This document shows positions 15,246 to 23,965 of a stretch of 38,224 bases of DNA, piece by piece; the stretch's first letter is position 1, and the number at the start of each line of letters is the position of its first letter. Both the position numbers and the translations under genes were made by a program. Below the pieces are notes generated by a model that made no database searches, was not told the DNA's origin, and saw only the letters and a program-made list of their open reading frames with translations. Source of the stretch: Deltaproteobacteria bacterium (lineage in GTDB: Bacteria; Desulfobacterota; UBA8473); contig DAOWME010000003.1 of NCBI GenBank assembly GCA_030643245.1, positions 1 through 38,224 of the forward strand, in the 5' to 3' direction.

Positions 15246-15689
15246 ATGCCAAGTTATGTCATTATGGAGAAATGTGACGGCTGTAAAGGTCAGGACAAGA
15301 CCGCTTGCATGCATATATGCCCGAACGATCTCATGGTGTTGAACAAAGAGACGATGAAGGCTTACAACAGGGCACCTGAGATGTGTTGGGAATGCTACAA
15401 CTGCGTTAAGATCTGTGCGCAGGATGCCATGGACGTGAGGGGTTACGCTGATTTTGTACCTATGGGCGCATCCTGTGTGCCGATGAGGGGTTCAGAGGAT
15501 ATTATGTGGACGGTCAAATTCAGGGATGGGAGCCTCAAACGGTTCAAGTTCCCCATCAGGACAACACCCGAAGGTTCGGCTGTGCCCGATGGCGGATGGG
15601 AGACCGGAACGGATGACCTCAAGAGTCCGTTACTATTCACAGAGCCCGGATCACTGGGACTTCCTGAATTAACCACACTAAAAAAATAG
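15246..15689 (+). CDS. aprB: APS reductase, beta subunit
   Basis: The 147-residue protein carries two [4Fe-4S] motifs: C10, C13, C21, C25 and C47, C50, C53, C57 (CWECYNCVKIC). Family length is about 150-165. AprB passes electrons from the Qmo complex to the FAD of AprA. The start at ATG 15246 was preferred over the upstream 15228 because GAAGGAGG lies 8 bases ahead and MPSYV is the typical family N terminus. aprA follows after 19 bases with its own AGGAGG. Confidence 0.97.
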   Translation: MPSYVIMEKCDGCKGQDKTACMHICPNDLMVLNKETMKAYNRAPEMCWECYNCVKICAQDAMDVRGYADFVPMGASCVPMRGSEDIMWTVKFRDGSLKRFKFPIRTTPEGSAVPDGGWETGTDDLKSPLLFTEPGSLGLPELTTLKK

Positions 15690-15708
15690 TACAGGAGGTA
15701 AATTAGAT

Positions 15709-17592
15709 ATGGCACAGTATGAAACTGTCGAGGTAACGACCGATCTCCTTATACTCGGTGGCGGGATGGCTGCTTGCGGAGCAGCGGTGGAGGCGGCGTA
15801 TTGGGCGAAGAAGAACGGTCTGAAGGTAACTATTGTGGATAAGGCCGCGATGGACAGAAGCGGAGCAGTTGCCATGGGTCTTTCAGCCCTCAATATGTAC
15901 GTTGGTATCAAAGACGGAGAGAATACCCCTGAGGATTATGTCCACTATGTGAGACAGGACCTTATGGGCATATCAAGGGAAGATCTGGTCTATGATATTG
16001 CAAGACATATAGACAGTACAGTCCATCTCCTTGAGAAATGGGGACTCCCCATCTGGAAGGATGAGAATGGAGCCTATGTTCATGAAGGTAGATGGCAGCT
16101 CATGATCAACGGCGAATCCTACAAGGTGATCGTTGCAGAGGCTGCAAAGAATGCTTTGACAACCATGGGCGATGATGCTGAGATCTATGAGAGGGTCTTC
16201 ATAGTTGACCCCCTGATGGATGGCGACAGGGTTGCAGGTGCGGTCGGATTTAGTATTAGGGATGAGAAGTTTTACGTGTTCAAGGCAAAGGCGGTTATGG
16301 CCGCCATGGGCGGCGCCGTACACGTCTTCAAGCCAAGGTCAACCGGTGAGGGACTGGGAAGGTCATGGTATCCTCCGTTTAACTCAGGTTCAAGCGCATA
16401 CTTTACATTGAAGGCCGGCGCTGAGATGACCTGTCAGGAAGTACGGTTTATCCCGGTCAGGTTCAAGGATGCTTACGGACCGGTGGGAGCATGGTTCCTA
16501 CTCTTCAAATCGAGGGCAACAAACGCCCTTGGTGGGGAGTACATGGTCGAGAGGAAAGAGGAGCTCAATAACTGGAAACCTTATGGTCTGGCAAAACCGA
16601 TTCCTGCTAACCTTCGAAACTACTTGGGAATGCTCGATCTCAATGAAGGCAAAGGCCCATTGTACATGAGAACCGACGAGGCCATGAAGGCTATCATCGA
16701 GTCGGTTCCTGAGGGAAAAGAAAGGAAGAAAAAGATAAAAGAGGTTGAGGCCGAGGCATGGGAAGACTTCCTCGACATGACCATCTCCCAGGCCATTCTG
16801 TGGGCCGGCAGCAACATCTATCCGGAGAAAAAAGCTTCGGAAATCGCTCCATGTGAGCCTTATTTCATAGGGTCCCATTCGGGCGCGTCAGGCGCATGGG
16901 TCAGTGGTCCTGAGGATCTTTCTCCGAAAGAGTACTTCTGGGGTTATAATAGGATGGCTACGGTCAAGGGTCTGTTCTGCGCAGGGGATGCCTCCGGGGC
17001 ATCGTCTCATAAGTTCTCCGATGGTTCTCACGTGGAAGGAAGGATGGCTGCCAAAGGCGCATTGGCCTTCATCATAGACAACAACACACAGCCCAATGTG
17101 GATATGGCACAGGTGGAAGAGATGAAGAAGACTATCCTGAAACCATTGGATATCTATGAAGAGCATAAGGCGTTCGCTGACGGAGAAGTAAACCCCAACT
17201 TCATCAAGCCTATGCAGTTCATGTTCAGGATGCAGAAGATCATGGACGAGTATGTGGGCGGTGTATCGAGCGCGTTCACGACCAATACGCCTTCTCTGGA
17301 GAGGGCTCTGGAATTACTGGAATTCCTGAAAGAGGATTCAGAGAAACTCGCAGCTGAGGACGTACACGAACTCATGAGATGCTGGGAGAACGTACAGAGA
17401 ATGTGGCAGGCTGAGGCACATACGAGAACGGTCCTCTTCCGCGAGGAGACAAGATGGCCCGGTTATTACTTCAGGGCGGATATGCCGAAGATGGATGAGG
17501 ACAACTGGAAGTGCTTCGTCAACTGCAAGGTTGATCCGAGTACGGGTGAATGGGAGATGACCAAGAAGGATGTAATTCCTTTGATTGATTGA
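15709..17592 (+). CDS. aprA: APS reductase, alpha subunit
   Basis: The 627-residue flavoprotein belongs to the fumarate reductase-like family. The FAD-binding start TTDLLILGGGMAACGAAVEAA is near the N terminus, and the conserved FSDGSHVEGRMAAKGALAF lies near residue 440. It reduces adenosine 5'-phosphosulfate to sulfite and AMP in the cytoplasm with AprB. The C-terminal part (residues about 540-627) has the tryptophan-rich AprA ending that contacts AprB. The gene is complete and is followed by two strong hairpins that may end transcription of aprBA. Confidence 0.98.
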   Translation: MAQYETVEVTTDLLILGGGMAACGAAVEAAYWAKKNGLKVTIVDKAAMDRSGAVAMGLSALNMYVGIKDGENTPEDYVHYVRQDLMGISREDLVYDIARHIDSTVHLLEKWGLPIWKDENGAYVHEGRWQLMINGESYKVIVAEAAKNALTTMGDDAEIYERVFIVDPLMDGDRVAGAVGFSIRDEKFYVFKAKAVMAAMGGAVHVFKPRSTGEGLGRSWYPPFNSGSSAYFTLKAGAEMTCQEVRFIPVRFKDAYGPVGAWFLLFKSRATNALGGEYMVERKEELNNWKPYGLAKPIPANLRNYLGMLDLNEGKGPLYMRTDEAMKAIIESVPEGKERKKKIKEVEAEAWEDFLDMTISQAILWAGSNIYPEKKASEIAPCEPYFIGSHSGASGAWVSGPEDLSPKEYFWGYNRMATVKGLFCAGDASGASSHKFSDGSHVEGRMAAKGALAFIIDNNTQPNVDMAQVEEMKKTILKPLDIYEEHKAFADGEVNPNFIKPMQFMFRMQKIMDEYVGGVSSAFTTNTPSLERALELLEFLKEDSEKLAAEDVHELMRCWENVQRMWQAEAHTRTVLFREETRWPGYYFRADMPKMDEDNWKCFVNCKVDPSTGEWEMTKKDVIPLID

Positions 17593-17601
17593 TGATCTCG
17601 G

Positions 17602-17655
17602 GGCGGGTTTCAAATCCGCCATACGAGTGTGGGGTGGGCTTCAAGCCCACCCCAC
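17602..17655 (+). terminator. Two tandem GC-rich hairpins after aprA
   Basis: The first hairpin has arms GGCGGGT/ATCCGCC and the second has 11-bp perfect arms GTGGGGTGGGC/GCCCACCCCAC (17629-17639 with 17645-17655). Both have the loop TTCAA. No clear U tract follows, so they may attenuate or protect the 3' end rather than act as a textbook terminator. Similar GGGTTTCAAACCC hairpins are common dispersed motifs in this bacterial group. Confidence 0.6.
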
Positions 17656-17771
17656 TTATATAGCTCTTATATAGGTTTTGAGATATTAAATTTCAAAAGA
17701 CCTGAGAGACGAACCCGAATAAGTGGTACATTTTGAGTGATACGTCGTGGGTTATGACCGGTAACGGAGTG

Positions 17772-17916
17772 AAGTTTGATGGTCTCGTAAAAAGTCAAAA
17801 AATACTATTTCCCGTCATTCCGGCGAAAGCCGGAATCCTGTGTTTTCAGGCAGTTGCGGATCATCTGGACTCCGGTTTTCACCGGAGTGACGACTTTTTA
17901 CGAATTCATCAAGTTT
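17772..17916. repeat. MITE-like element with double hairpin
   Basis: Imperfect terminal inverted repeats of about 25 bp end in a perfect 12-bp core TCGTAAAAAGTC (17785-17796) and GACTTTTTACGA (17892-17903). Inside are two hairpins, ATTCCGGC-gaaa-GCCGGAAT and CTCCGGT-tttc-ACCGGAG. The inner CATTCCGGCGAAAGCCGGAAT motif is widely dispersed in proteobacterial genomes. There is no transposase gene. Confidence 0.75.
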
Positions 17917-18003
17917 GATATATCATAAATTTTGAAACTCATTTGAATTATGCATTTCAGCCATTTATAGCTCATAATTGAGTTTCAAAATTTCTGATAT
18001 ATT
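17917..18003. repeat. AT-rich inverted-repeat element
   Basis: Arms of 24 bp (17918-17941 and 17979-18002) match with one mismatch (ATATATCATAAATTTTGAAA and its complement). It directly abuts the preceding MITE-like element and could be a second small element or a hairpin in the leader of the next gene. Confidence 0.7.
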
Positions 18004-18032
18004 GAAATCTAGAAGAAAAGGCGGCTTTTGTA

Positions 18033-18857
18033 GTGGACATCGATGCGCTCGATAAATGGAAAGAGACCATATTAAAGGACTATCCCAAACTCTCGTTGGA
18101 CGATAGGATAAGGTTTGCATGTCATAAGGGCCTCGAATGTTTTAATCAGTGTTGCGCTGACGTCAATATCTTCCTCACACCCTATGATATCCTTCGCATG
18201 AAGAGGCGGTTGCATATGACCTCCGATGAATTCCTTTCGAGATACACCTATGCCATTACCCTCGACAACAAGGGGCTTCCGGCTGTCGTATTGAAGATGG
18301 AGGAAGATGAGAGAAAGACGTGTCCATTTGTAAGCGCCGACGGGTGCACGATATACGATGACAGACCCTGGTCGTGCAGGATGTACCCCATAGGCATAGC
18401 ATCACCTGACAAAAATGCCAGGGGAAATCGAGAAGAGTTCTATTTTGTGGTAGATCAGGAATTGCCATGTCACGGGTTCAGGGAAGAGAAAGAATGGACA
18501 ATAAGAGAATGGAAGGAGAACCAGGGCGCGGATATTTATGATTCTAAAGGGGAAATCTATAAGGAAGTAACCCTACATGAATTCTTTCTGAGAGGGAACG
18601 CCCTGACCCCTGAAAAGAGAAAGATGTTTTATATGGCCTGTTATAATCTCGATAAGTTTAGAAGGTTCCTCTTTGAAAGCAGTTTCTCCCGTATTTTTGA
18701 TATCGATAAGGAGACTATGGATAGGCTTGGAACCGACGACGACGATCTTCTAGACTTCGCCTTTAGATGGATTCGATTCAGTATCTTCGGAGAGGGTGTC
18801 CTCAAAGTCAAAGAGAGGGTTCTTGAGGAAAAGAGGACTGAATTAGGTTTACAATAA
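18033..18857 (+). CDS. YkgJ-type cysteine-cluster protein
   Basis: The 274-residue protein has the cysteine cluster of the YkgJ/UPF0153 family, thought to bind zinc or iron: CHKGLECFNQCC near residue 30, then CPFVSADGCTIYDDRPWSCRMYPIG. The remainder is charged and soluble with no signal peptide. The start is a GTG at 18033 without a strong ribosome binding site. It lies between aprBA and qmoABC on the same strand, separated from aprA by repeats. Function is unknown; a role in metal or cluster handling for the apr/qmo proteins is possible from position only. Confidence 0.8.
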   Translation: MDIDALDKWKETILKDYPKLSLDDRIRFACHKGLECFNQCCADVNIFLTPYDILRMKRRLHMTSDEFLSRYTYAITLDNKGLPAVVLKMEEDERKTCPFVSADGCTIYDDRPWSCRMYPIGIASPDKNARGNREEFYFVVDQELPCHGFREEKEWTIREWKENQGADIYDSKGEIYKEVTLHEFFLRGNALTPEKRKMFYMACYNLDKFRRFLFESSFSRIFDIDKETMDRLGTDDDDLLDFAFRWIRFSIFGEGVLKVKERVLEEKRTELGLQ

Positions 18858-19009
18858 AAAATTGCTCATTTCTGAATTGGAAACCAACTCGTGCCCTTTT
18901 CTCAAGAAGTCCATTTATGGATGGGCACTAGGTAGTCTGAGGATGTATAAATGAGCATGTTCGATGAATAATATCCTACATTCTATGTAATGGGAGACAA
19001 GGAGGAAAC
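18858..19009 (+). promoter_or_regulatory. qmoA upstream region with inverted repeats
   Basis: GTGCCC (18891-18896) and GGGCAC (18923-18928) enclose the small palindrome CCATTTATGG (18911-18920), giving a possible stem-loop or operator. A strong ribosome binding site (AAGGAGG) precedes qmoA. No clear sigma70 promoter could be paired. Confidence 0.35.
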
Positions 19010-20278
19010 ATGGCGGATACTAACATTTCTGGTGAAAAGCCCATACTCGTCATTGGAGGGGGTATGAGCGGCTTGACAACGGCCCTCGAGGCTGCGGAAG
19101 CAGGCGCTAAAGTCGTCATCGTGGAAAAAGAGCCTTTTCTCGGCGGAAGGGTGGCCAGGATCAACAAATACTACACCAAACTTTGCCCCCCGAGCTGTGG
19201 ACTGGAGATCAACTTCAGGAGGATGAAGAAAAATCCAAATATCAATTGCTATACTTTGGCGGAGGTAGAATCGGTTTCCGGTGCGGAAGGGGATTACGAT
19301 GTGTCCATAAAGGTGAACCCCAGGTACGTGAATGAGAAATGCACGGCCTGCGGAAAATGCGCAGAGGTATGTGTCACTGAGGTCACGAATGACTTCAACC
19401 TCGGCATGAATAAGACGAAAGCCGCTTACCTTCCTCATTATATGGCATTCCCCATGAGGTATGTCCTCGCCCCTGAGATCATCGGAACGGATGACGCAAA
19501 GAGGTGTCTGGATGCGTGCGCATACGACGCCATCGACCTCGATATGCAACCGGAGACTGTGAGAGTAAAGGTAGGGGCCATAGTTGTGGCCACAGGCTGG
19601 GAGCCTTACGACGCCGCAAAGATAGACAACCTCGGTTTCGGAACATGTGAAAACGTTATAACCAATGTCATGATGGAGCGGCTGGCGGCTCCCAACGGGC
19701 CCACGGAAGGGAAAATATTGCGGCCATCTGATGGAAAAGAGGTGAAGAAGGTTATTTTCGCCCAGTGTGCGGGTTCGAGGGATGAAAATCATCTCCCGTA
19801 TTGTTCCGGCGTATGCTGTCTCGCATCCCTGAAACAGGCCACGTATGTAAGAGACCAATATCCTGAATCCGAGGCTACGATTTTTTATATAGATGTGAGG
19901 GCCCTCGGGAGGTATGAAGATTTCTATCAACAGGTGGAGAGTGATGACAAGGTGTCCCTTATCAAGGGAAAGGTGGCAAAGGTAGAAGAAGACCCCGGCA
20001 CCAAGGACCCCATAGTGGAGGTGGAAGACACGCTGTTAGGTGAGAAGATCAAGGCCCAGGCAGATCTCGTTGTTTTGGCGACGGGGATAGTCCCCAATAC
20101 GCTGGGAAATAAGATCCCCGTGGACATAACCTGTGATGATTTTGGCTTTATGGTTTCTGATCCGGAGAAGCCGGGTGTATATGCAGCCGGGTGCGCCAAG
20201 AGACCTACAGGGGTTGCAGACTCGGTTCAGGATGCAACAGGAGCAGCCCTTAAGGCCATTCAAAGTATAAGGAGGTAA
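19010..20278 (+). CDS. qmoA: QmoA, FAD/iron-sulfur subunit of quinone-interacting oxidoreductase
   Basis: The 422-residue protein is HdrA-like. The FAD-binding motif ILVIGGGMSGLTTALEAAEAG is near the N terminus, with PPSCGLEINFRRM following and an iron-sulfur motif CTACGKCAEVC starting at C111. A second FAD-family segment with VVLATGIVPNT lies near the end. QmoABC links the menaquinone pool to AprBA. The stop of qmoA is preceded by AGGAGG, which serves as the ribosome binding site of qmoB two bases later, so the two are translationally coupled. Confidence 0.96.
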   Translation: MADTNISGEKPILVIGGGMSGLTTALEAAEAGAKVVIVEKEPFLGGRVARINKYYTKLCPPSCGLEINFRRMKKNPNINCYTLAEVESVSGAEGDYDVSIKVNPRYVNEKCTACGKCAEVCVTEVTNDFNLGMNKTKAAYLPHYMAFPMRYVLAPEIIGTDDAKRCLDACAYDAIDLDMQPETVRVKVGAIVVATGWEPYDAAKIDNLGFGTCENVITNVMMERLAAPNGPTEGKILRPSDGKEVKKVIFAQCAGSRDENHLPYCSGVCCLASLKQATYVRDQYPESEATIFYIDVRALGRYEDFYQQVESDDKVSLIKGKVAKVEEDPGTKDPIVEVEDTLLGEKIKAQADLVVLATGIVPNTLGNKIPVDITCDDFGFMVSDPEKPGVYAAGCAKRPTGVADSVQDATGAALKAIQSIRR

Positions 20279-20280
20279 CC

Positions 20281-22518
20281 ATGGACAAAAAGATCGGGGT
20301 TTATATATGTAGTGGTTGTGGAATAGGCGAGGCCCTCGACATCGATGCTCTGGCCGAAGTGGCCACTTCCGAATACAGCGTTCCCATATGCAAAAATCAC
20401 ACTGCGTTGTGCGGGAAAGAAGGGGCCGCCCTTATAGAAGGCGACATGAAAAAAGAAGGGGTGAATACCGTGGTCATTGCCGCGTGTTCGCCCAGGGAGA
20501 AGACCGAGGTCTTCTCATACGACCCTACTACAATCTCCATGGAAAGGGTAAATCTGAGGGAGCACGTCATATGGTGCCACCCTCCGAATGATGAAGATAC
20601 ACAGATGCTTGCAGAAGACTACATGCGGATGGGGCTTGTTAAGGCAGAAAAGATGGAGCCTCTTGAGCCTTTCAGCGAGGAGATAGACAGGACCATTCTC
20701 GTGGTGGGTGGCGGAATAACGGGGATAACATCAGCCCTCGATGCTGCAAAGGCAGGATCCGATGTGGTTCTGGTTGAGAAAAAGCAAGAGCTTGGCGGCT
20801 GGATGGCCAAGCTTTGGAAGGAGTATCCGAAAACGCCGCCTTATACGGATATACAGGAGACAGGCATAGATTCCATGATCAATGAGGTGAAATCCAACAC
20901 AAAGATCAAGGTCTATACCGGCGCCAAGATAGAGAAGACAGAAGGCAGCCCTGGTATGTTTGATGTCACCATAAGCCAAAACGGTAGCTCCGATACAGTG
21001 CGGGTGGGGGCCATAGTGGAGGCTGCGGGCTGGCAGCCCTACGATGCCACAAAACTCGGACACCTCGGTTTTGGGAAGTCTCCGAATGTGGTAACGAATA
21101 TCATGGTGGAAGAGATGGCATCGAATGGGAAGTTTGCCAGGCCCTCCGACGGGAAAGAGGCGAAGAGTGTGGTGTTTATCCAGTGCGCAGGGTCGAGGGA
21201 TAAGGACCACTTGCCCTACTGCTCTTCTTATTGCTGTCTCACTTCACTTAAGCAGGCCAAATATATAAGAGACCACGATAGTGATGCAAAGGTCTACATC
21301 ATTTATAAAGATATGAGAACCCTCGGTCAGAATGAGATCTTTTACAAGAAGGTACAGGAAGATGAGGGTATCTTTCTGACAAAGGGCGAGGTTGTGAGCG
21401 TGTCCGAAGATCCCGGAAATAACCTTGTCATAGATGTGGATAATACCCTTCTTGGAGAGAAGATCCAGGTGAAGGCCGAGATGGTGGTCCTGGCAACGGG
21501 CATGGTCCCCTCGGTTGGTATAAAGGTTGAGGGTGCGATTGTAGGAGAACCCGAGGAAGCCGCCGAGGAAAAAAAGAAAGAAGATGAAGAGGAGCCAACG
21601 GATATCATAATACCGTCCGACACCTTAAACCTAACCTACAGACAGGGGCCCGAACTACCCGCGTTGAAGTATGGGTTTCCTGACTCTCACTATATATGCT
21701 TTCCTTATGAGACGCGAAGGACAGGCATCTATGCCGCCGGGTGCGGCAGACAGCCCATGGACAGCGCTGCGTGTATCGATGATGCGGCCGGAGCCACGCT
21801 CAAGGCCATACAGTGCCTTGAATTGACTGCCCAGGGCAAGGCGGTCCATCCGAGGTCCTGGGATATGAGTTATCCGGATCTATACATGTCGCGGTGCACT
21901 CAGTGTAAGAGGTGCACGGAAGAATGCCCGTTCGGCATGTATAATGAGGATGAGAAGGGCAACCCGCTACCGAACCCCACGAGGTGTCGAAGGTGCGGCA
22001 TATGCATGGGCTCATGCCCGGAGAGGATAATATCCTTCAAGGATTACTCAGTCGATATTATAGGCTCAATGGTAAAGGCCATAGAGGTGCCCGAAGAAGA
22101 TGAGGAAAAACCGAGGGTTGTAGCGTTCCTCTGTGAAAATGATGCCTATCCGTCAATGGATATAGTGGGTCGAAAACGTATTTCCTATAATCCTTACATA
22201 AGGGTAATCCCCCTAAGGTGTTTAGGGAACGTTAATCTCGTGTGGGTCGCCGATGCTCTTTCAAAGGGTATCGATGGGATTCTTCTCGTCGGGTGCAAGT
22301 ACGGCGACGATTATCAGTGTCACTATATTAAAGGCAGCGAACTGGCGAATTACAGGCTGGAAAAGATAAAGGAGACCCTCGACAGGCTTGTGCTCGAGTC
22401 TGAGAGGGTGCGGGTCCTCGAATTGTCCATCGATGAATACGACAAGTTGCCGGGGATTTTTGATGATTTCATGGAGACAATAGAAGAGGTGGGTCCAAAC
22501 CCGTATAAGGGTTTCTAA
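20281..22518 (+). CDS. qmoB: QmoB, HdrA-like flavoprotein with MvhD-like tail
   Basis: The 745-residue protein has an HdrA-like N-terminal segment with a cysteine pair (CSGCGIGEALD), an FAD-binding motif (ILVVGGGITGITSALDAAKAG near residue 140), a charged linker (EEAAEEKKKEDEEEP, about residues 424-438), two [4Fe-4S] motifs (from C539 CTQCKRCTEECP and from C569 CRRCGICMGSCP) and an MvhD-like C-terminal domain (LCENDAYPSMD..., VGCKYGDDYQCHY). Such a tail in Hdr systems joins electron partners. Length and layout fit QmoB. Confidence 0.96.
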   Translation: MDKKIGVYICSGCGIGEALDIDALAEVATSEYSVPICKNHTALCGKEGAALIEGDMKKEGVNTVVIAACSPREKTEVFSYDPTTISMERVNLREHVIWCHPPNDEDTQMLAEDYMRMGLVKAEKMEPLEPFSEEIDRTILVVGGGITGITSALDAAKAGSDVVLVEKKQELGGWMAKLWKEYPKTPPYTDIQETGIDSMINEVKSNTKIKVYTGAKIEKTEGSPGMFDVTISQNGSSDTVRVGAIVEAAGWQPYDATKLGHLGFGKSPNVVTNIMVEEMASNGKFARPSDGKEAKSVVFIQCAGSRDKDHLPYCSSYCCLTSLKQAKYIRDHDSDAKVYIIYKDMRTLGQNEIFYKKVQEDEGIFLTKGEVVSVSEDPGNNLVIDVDNTLLGEKIQVKAEMVVLATGMVPSVGIKVEGAIVGEPEEAAEEKKKEDEEEPTDIIIPSDTLNLTYRQGPELPALKYGFPDSHYICFPYETRRTGIYAAGCGRQPMDSAACIDDAAGATLKAIQCLELTAQGKAVHPRSWDMSYPDLYMSRCTQCKRCTEECPFGMYNEDEKGNPLPNPTRCRRCGICMGSCPERIISFKDYSVDIIGSMVKAIEVPEEDEEKPRVVAFLCENDAYPSMDIVGRKRISYNPYIRVIPLRCLGNVNLVWVADALSKGIDGILLVGCKYGDDYQCHYIKGSELANYRLEKIKETLDRLVLESERVRVLELSIDEYDKLPGIFDDFMETIEEVGPNPYKGF

Positions 22519-22717
22519 GTGTAAACCGACGATACCTCACGGGGTCATAATCTGTCGCAATTTCAGCGAGTAATGAGCATGGAGCGCAAGGCGCGAAAGT
22601 GTGTAATCTCCGGTCCATATTGAAAGCCCGCACAACACAGCATTTGGCGCTCAGGGCCGATGAAAACGCGCAACTTATGGCCGTATAAGGTATAAACTTT
22701 ACATTGAGGTGAAAAAA
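22519..22717 (+). other. 199-base spacer between qmoB and qmoC
   Basis: No gene is seen. The spacer is GC-richer than most gaps here and contains CGCAAGGCGCG, and a tandem-like GTATAAGG/GTATAAAC just before qmoC. It may be a small inserted repeat or an internal promoter region within the qmo operon. GAGGTG (22706-22711) is the qmoC ribosome binding site. Confidence 0.45.
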
Positions 22718-23854
22718 ATGGCGGACAGACAGCTCATAGAACCAGACATGAATTTTGTCAAGAAGATAGAAGACTTTGGCGGAGATACGCTGAAGAAGTG
22801 TTTTCAGTGCGCCACATGTTCTGTCGTGTGTAAGCTATCCCCTGAAAATAATCCGTTCCCCAGAAAAGAGATGTTATGGGCGGGCTGGGGGTTGAAGGAC
22901 AGGCTGGTAACTGACCCGGATATATGGCTCTGCCACCAGTGCAACGATTGTTCTGCATATTGTCCAAGAGGCGCAAAACCAGGGGACGTTCTGGCCGCCG
23001 TCAGAAATTACAGTTTTATGCACTACGCCTTTCCGAGCATTCTTGGCAAGGCACTGAGCGATTCAAAGTTTCTTCCCATTCTCCTCGGCATCCCGGTGGT
23101 TATCCTCCTCTTTCTTATGGGGATTGCGGGCCATCTCAATATACCTCAGGGAGAAATCGTATTTGAGAAATTTGTCCCTCATTATATCGTTGACCCCCTC
23201 TTTATCACGGTCTCCATATTGATGTTCATATCGCTCATTGTGGGGGTTACCAGGTTCTGGAATGGCATGAAGCAGGGTGTTCATCCCAGTGTATCTAAAA
23301 AAGTACCTGTAGGGGATTTCGTAAAGCTACACGTGATCCCAACCCTTGTTGATATCTTTAAGCACTCGAAATTTATGAAGTGCGACAGGAATCGATGGCG
23401 GTACATTGCCCACCTGCTTATCTTTTATTCGTTCATAGCTCTCGCGATGGTGACGGGGATTGTCTTTCTGGGTTTATACTTTCTCGGATTTGAACACATG
23501 CTGCCCCTTGCCCAGTGGAACCCCGTAAAACTCCTGGCAAATGCGGGCGCTATTGCTCTATTCGTGGGCTGCACCATCGTCATTTCCAACAGACTCAAGG
23601 AGGAAGAAAAGAAGAGCAAAAGCACATACTTTGACTGGGTATTCATAATGGTGGTCTATTTCATAGCCATCTCAGGGATACTCACCGAACTCACCAGGTT
23701 GGCCCATCTGGCCGGGCTGGCCTACTCGTTATATTTTGTTCACCTTGTCCTGGTATTTTATCTCCTGGCCTACCTGCCGTTCTCCAAATTTGCTCACATG
23801 ATTTATCGAACCGTGGCCCTGGTCTATTCGAGCTATTCCGGGAGAGAAGGTTAA
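22718..23854 (+). CDS. qmoC: QmoC, HdrC/HdrE-like membrane subunit
   Basis: The 378-residue protein fuses an HdrC-like iron-sulfur domain (CFQCATCSVVC near residue 30, CHQCNDCSAYCP near 70) to a membrane cytochrome b part with about six helices, containing histidines for heme. It anchors Qmo in the membrane and takes electrons from menaquinol. The start ATG 22718 was chosen because the in-frame GTG at 22709 is part of the GAGGTG ribosome binding site, so it cannot serve as start and binding site at once. Confidence 0.95.
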   Translation: MADRQLIEPDMNFVKKIEDFGGDTLKKCFQCATCSVVCKLSPENNPFPRKEMLWAGWGLKDRLVTDPDIWLCHQCNDCSAYCPRGAKPGDVLAAVRNYSFMHYAFPSILGKALSDSKFLPILLGIPVVILLFLMGIAGHLNIPQGEIVFEKFVPHYIVDPLFITVSILMFISLIVGVTRFWNGMKQGVHPSVSKKVPVGDFVKLHVIPTLVDIFKHSKFMKCDRNRWRYIAHLLIFYSFIALAMVTGIVFLGLYFLGFEHMLPLAQWNPVKLLANAGAIALFVGCTIVISNRLKEEEKKSKSTYFDWVFIMVVYFIAISGILTELTRLAHLAGLAYSLYFVHLVLVFYLLAYLPFSKFAHMIYRTVALVYSSYSGREG

Positions 23855-23965
23855 AGGAGTATAAGAGGGAAAGCAAAGAATAAATAGAAAAGCAAGGTCT
23901 TGTATAAAACAAGTCCGTGAGAATAATAATTCTTAACAACGAAGTGTAGAAAAAGGAGGAGTGTG

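Noticed and set aside
17733..17918. 61-codon frame in the aprA-YkgJ gap
   Set aside because: It runs through the MITE-like inverted repeat; its codons are those of the repeat.
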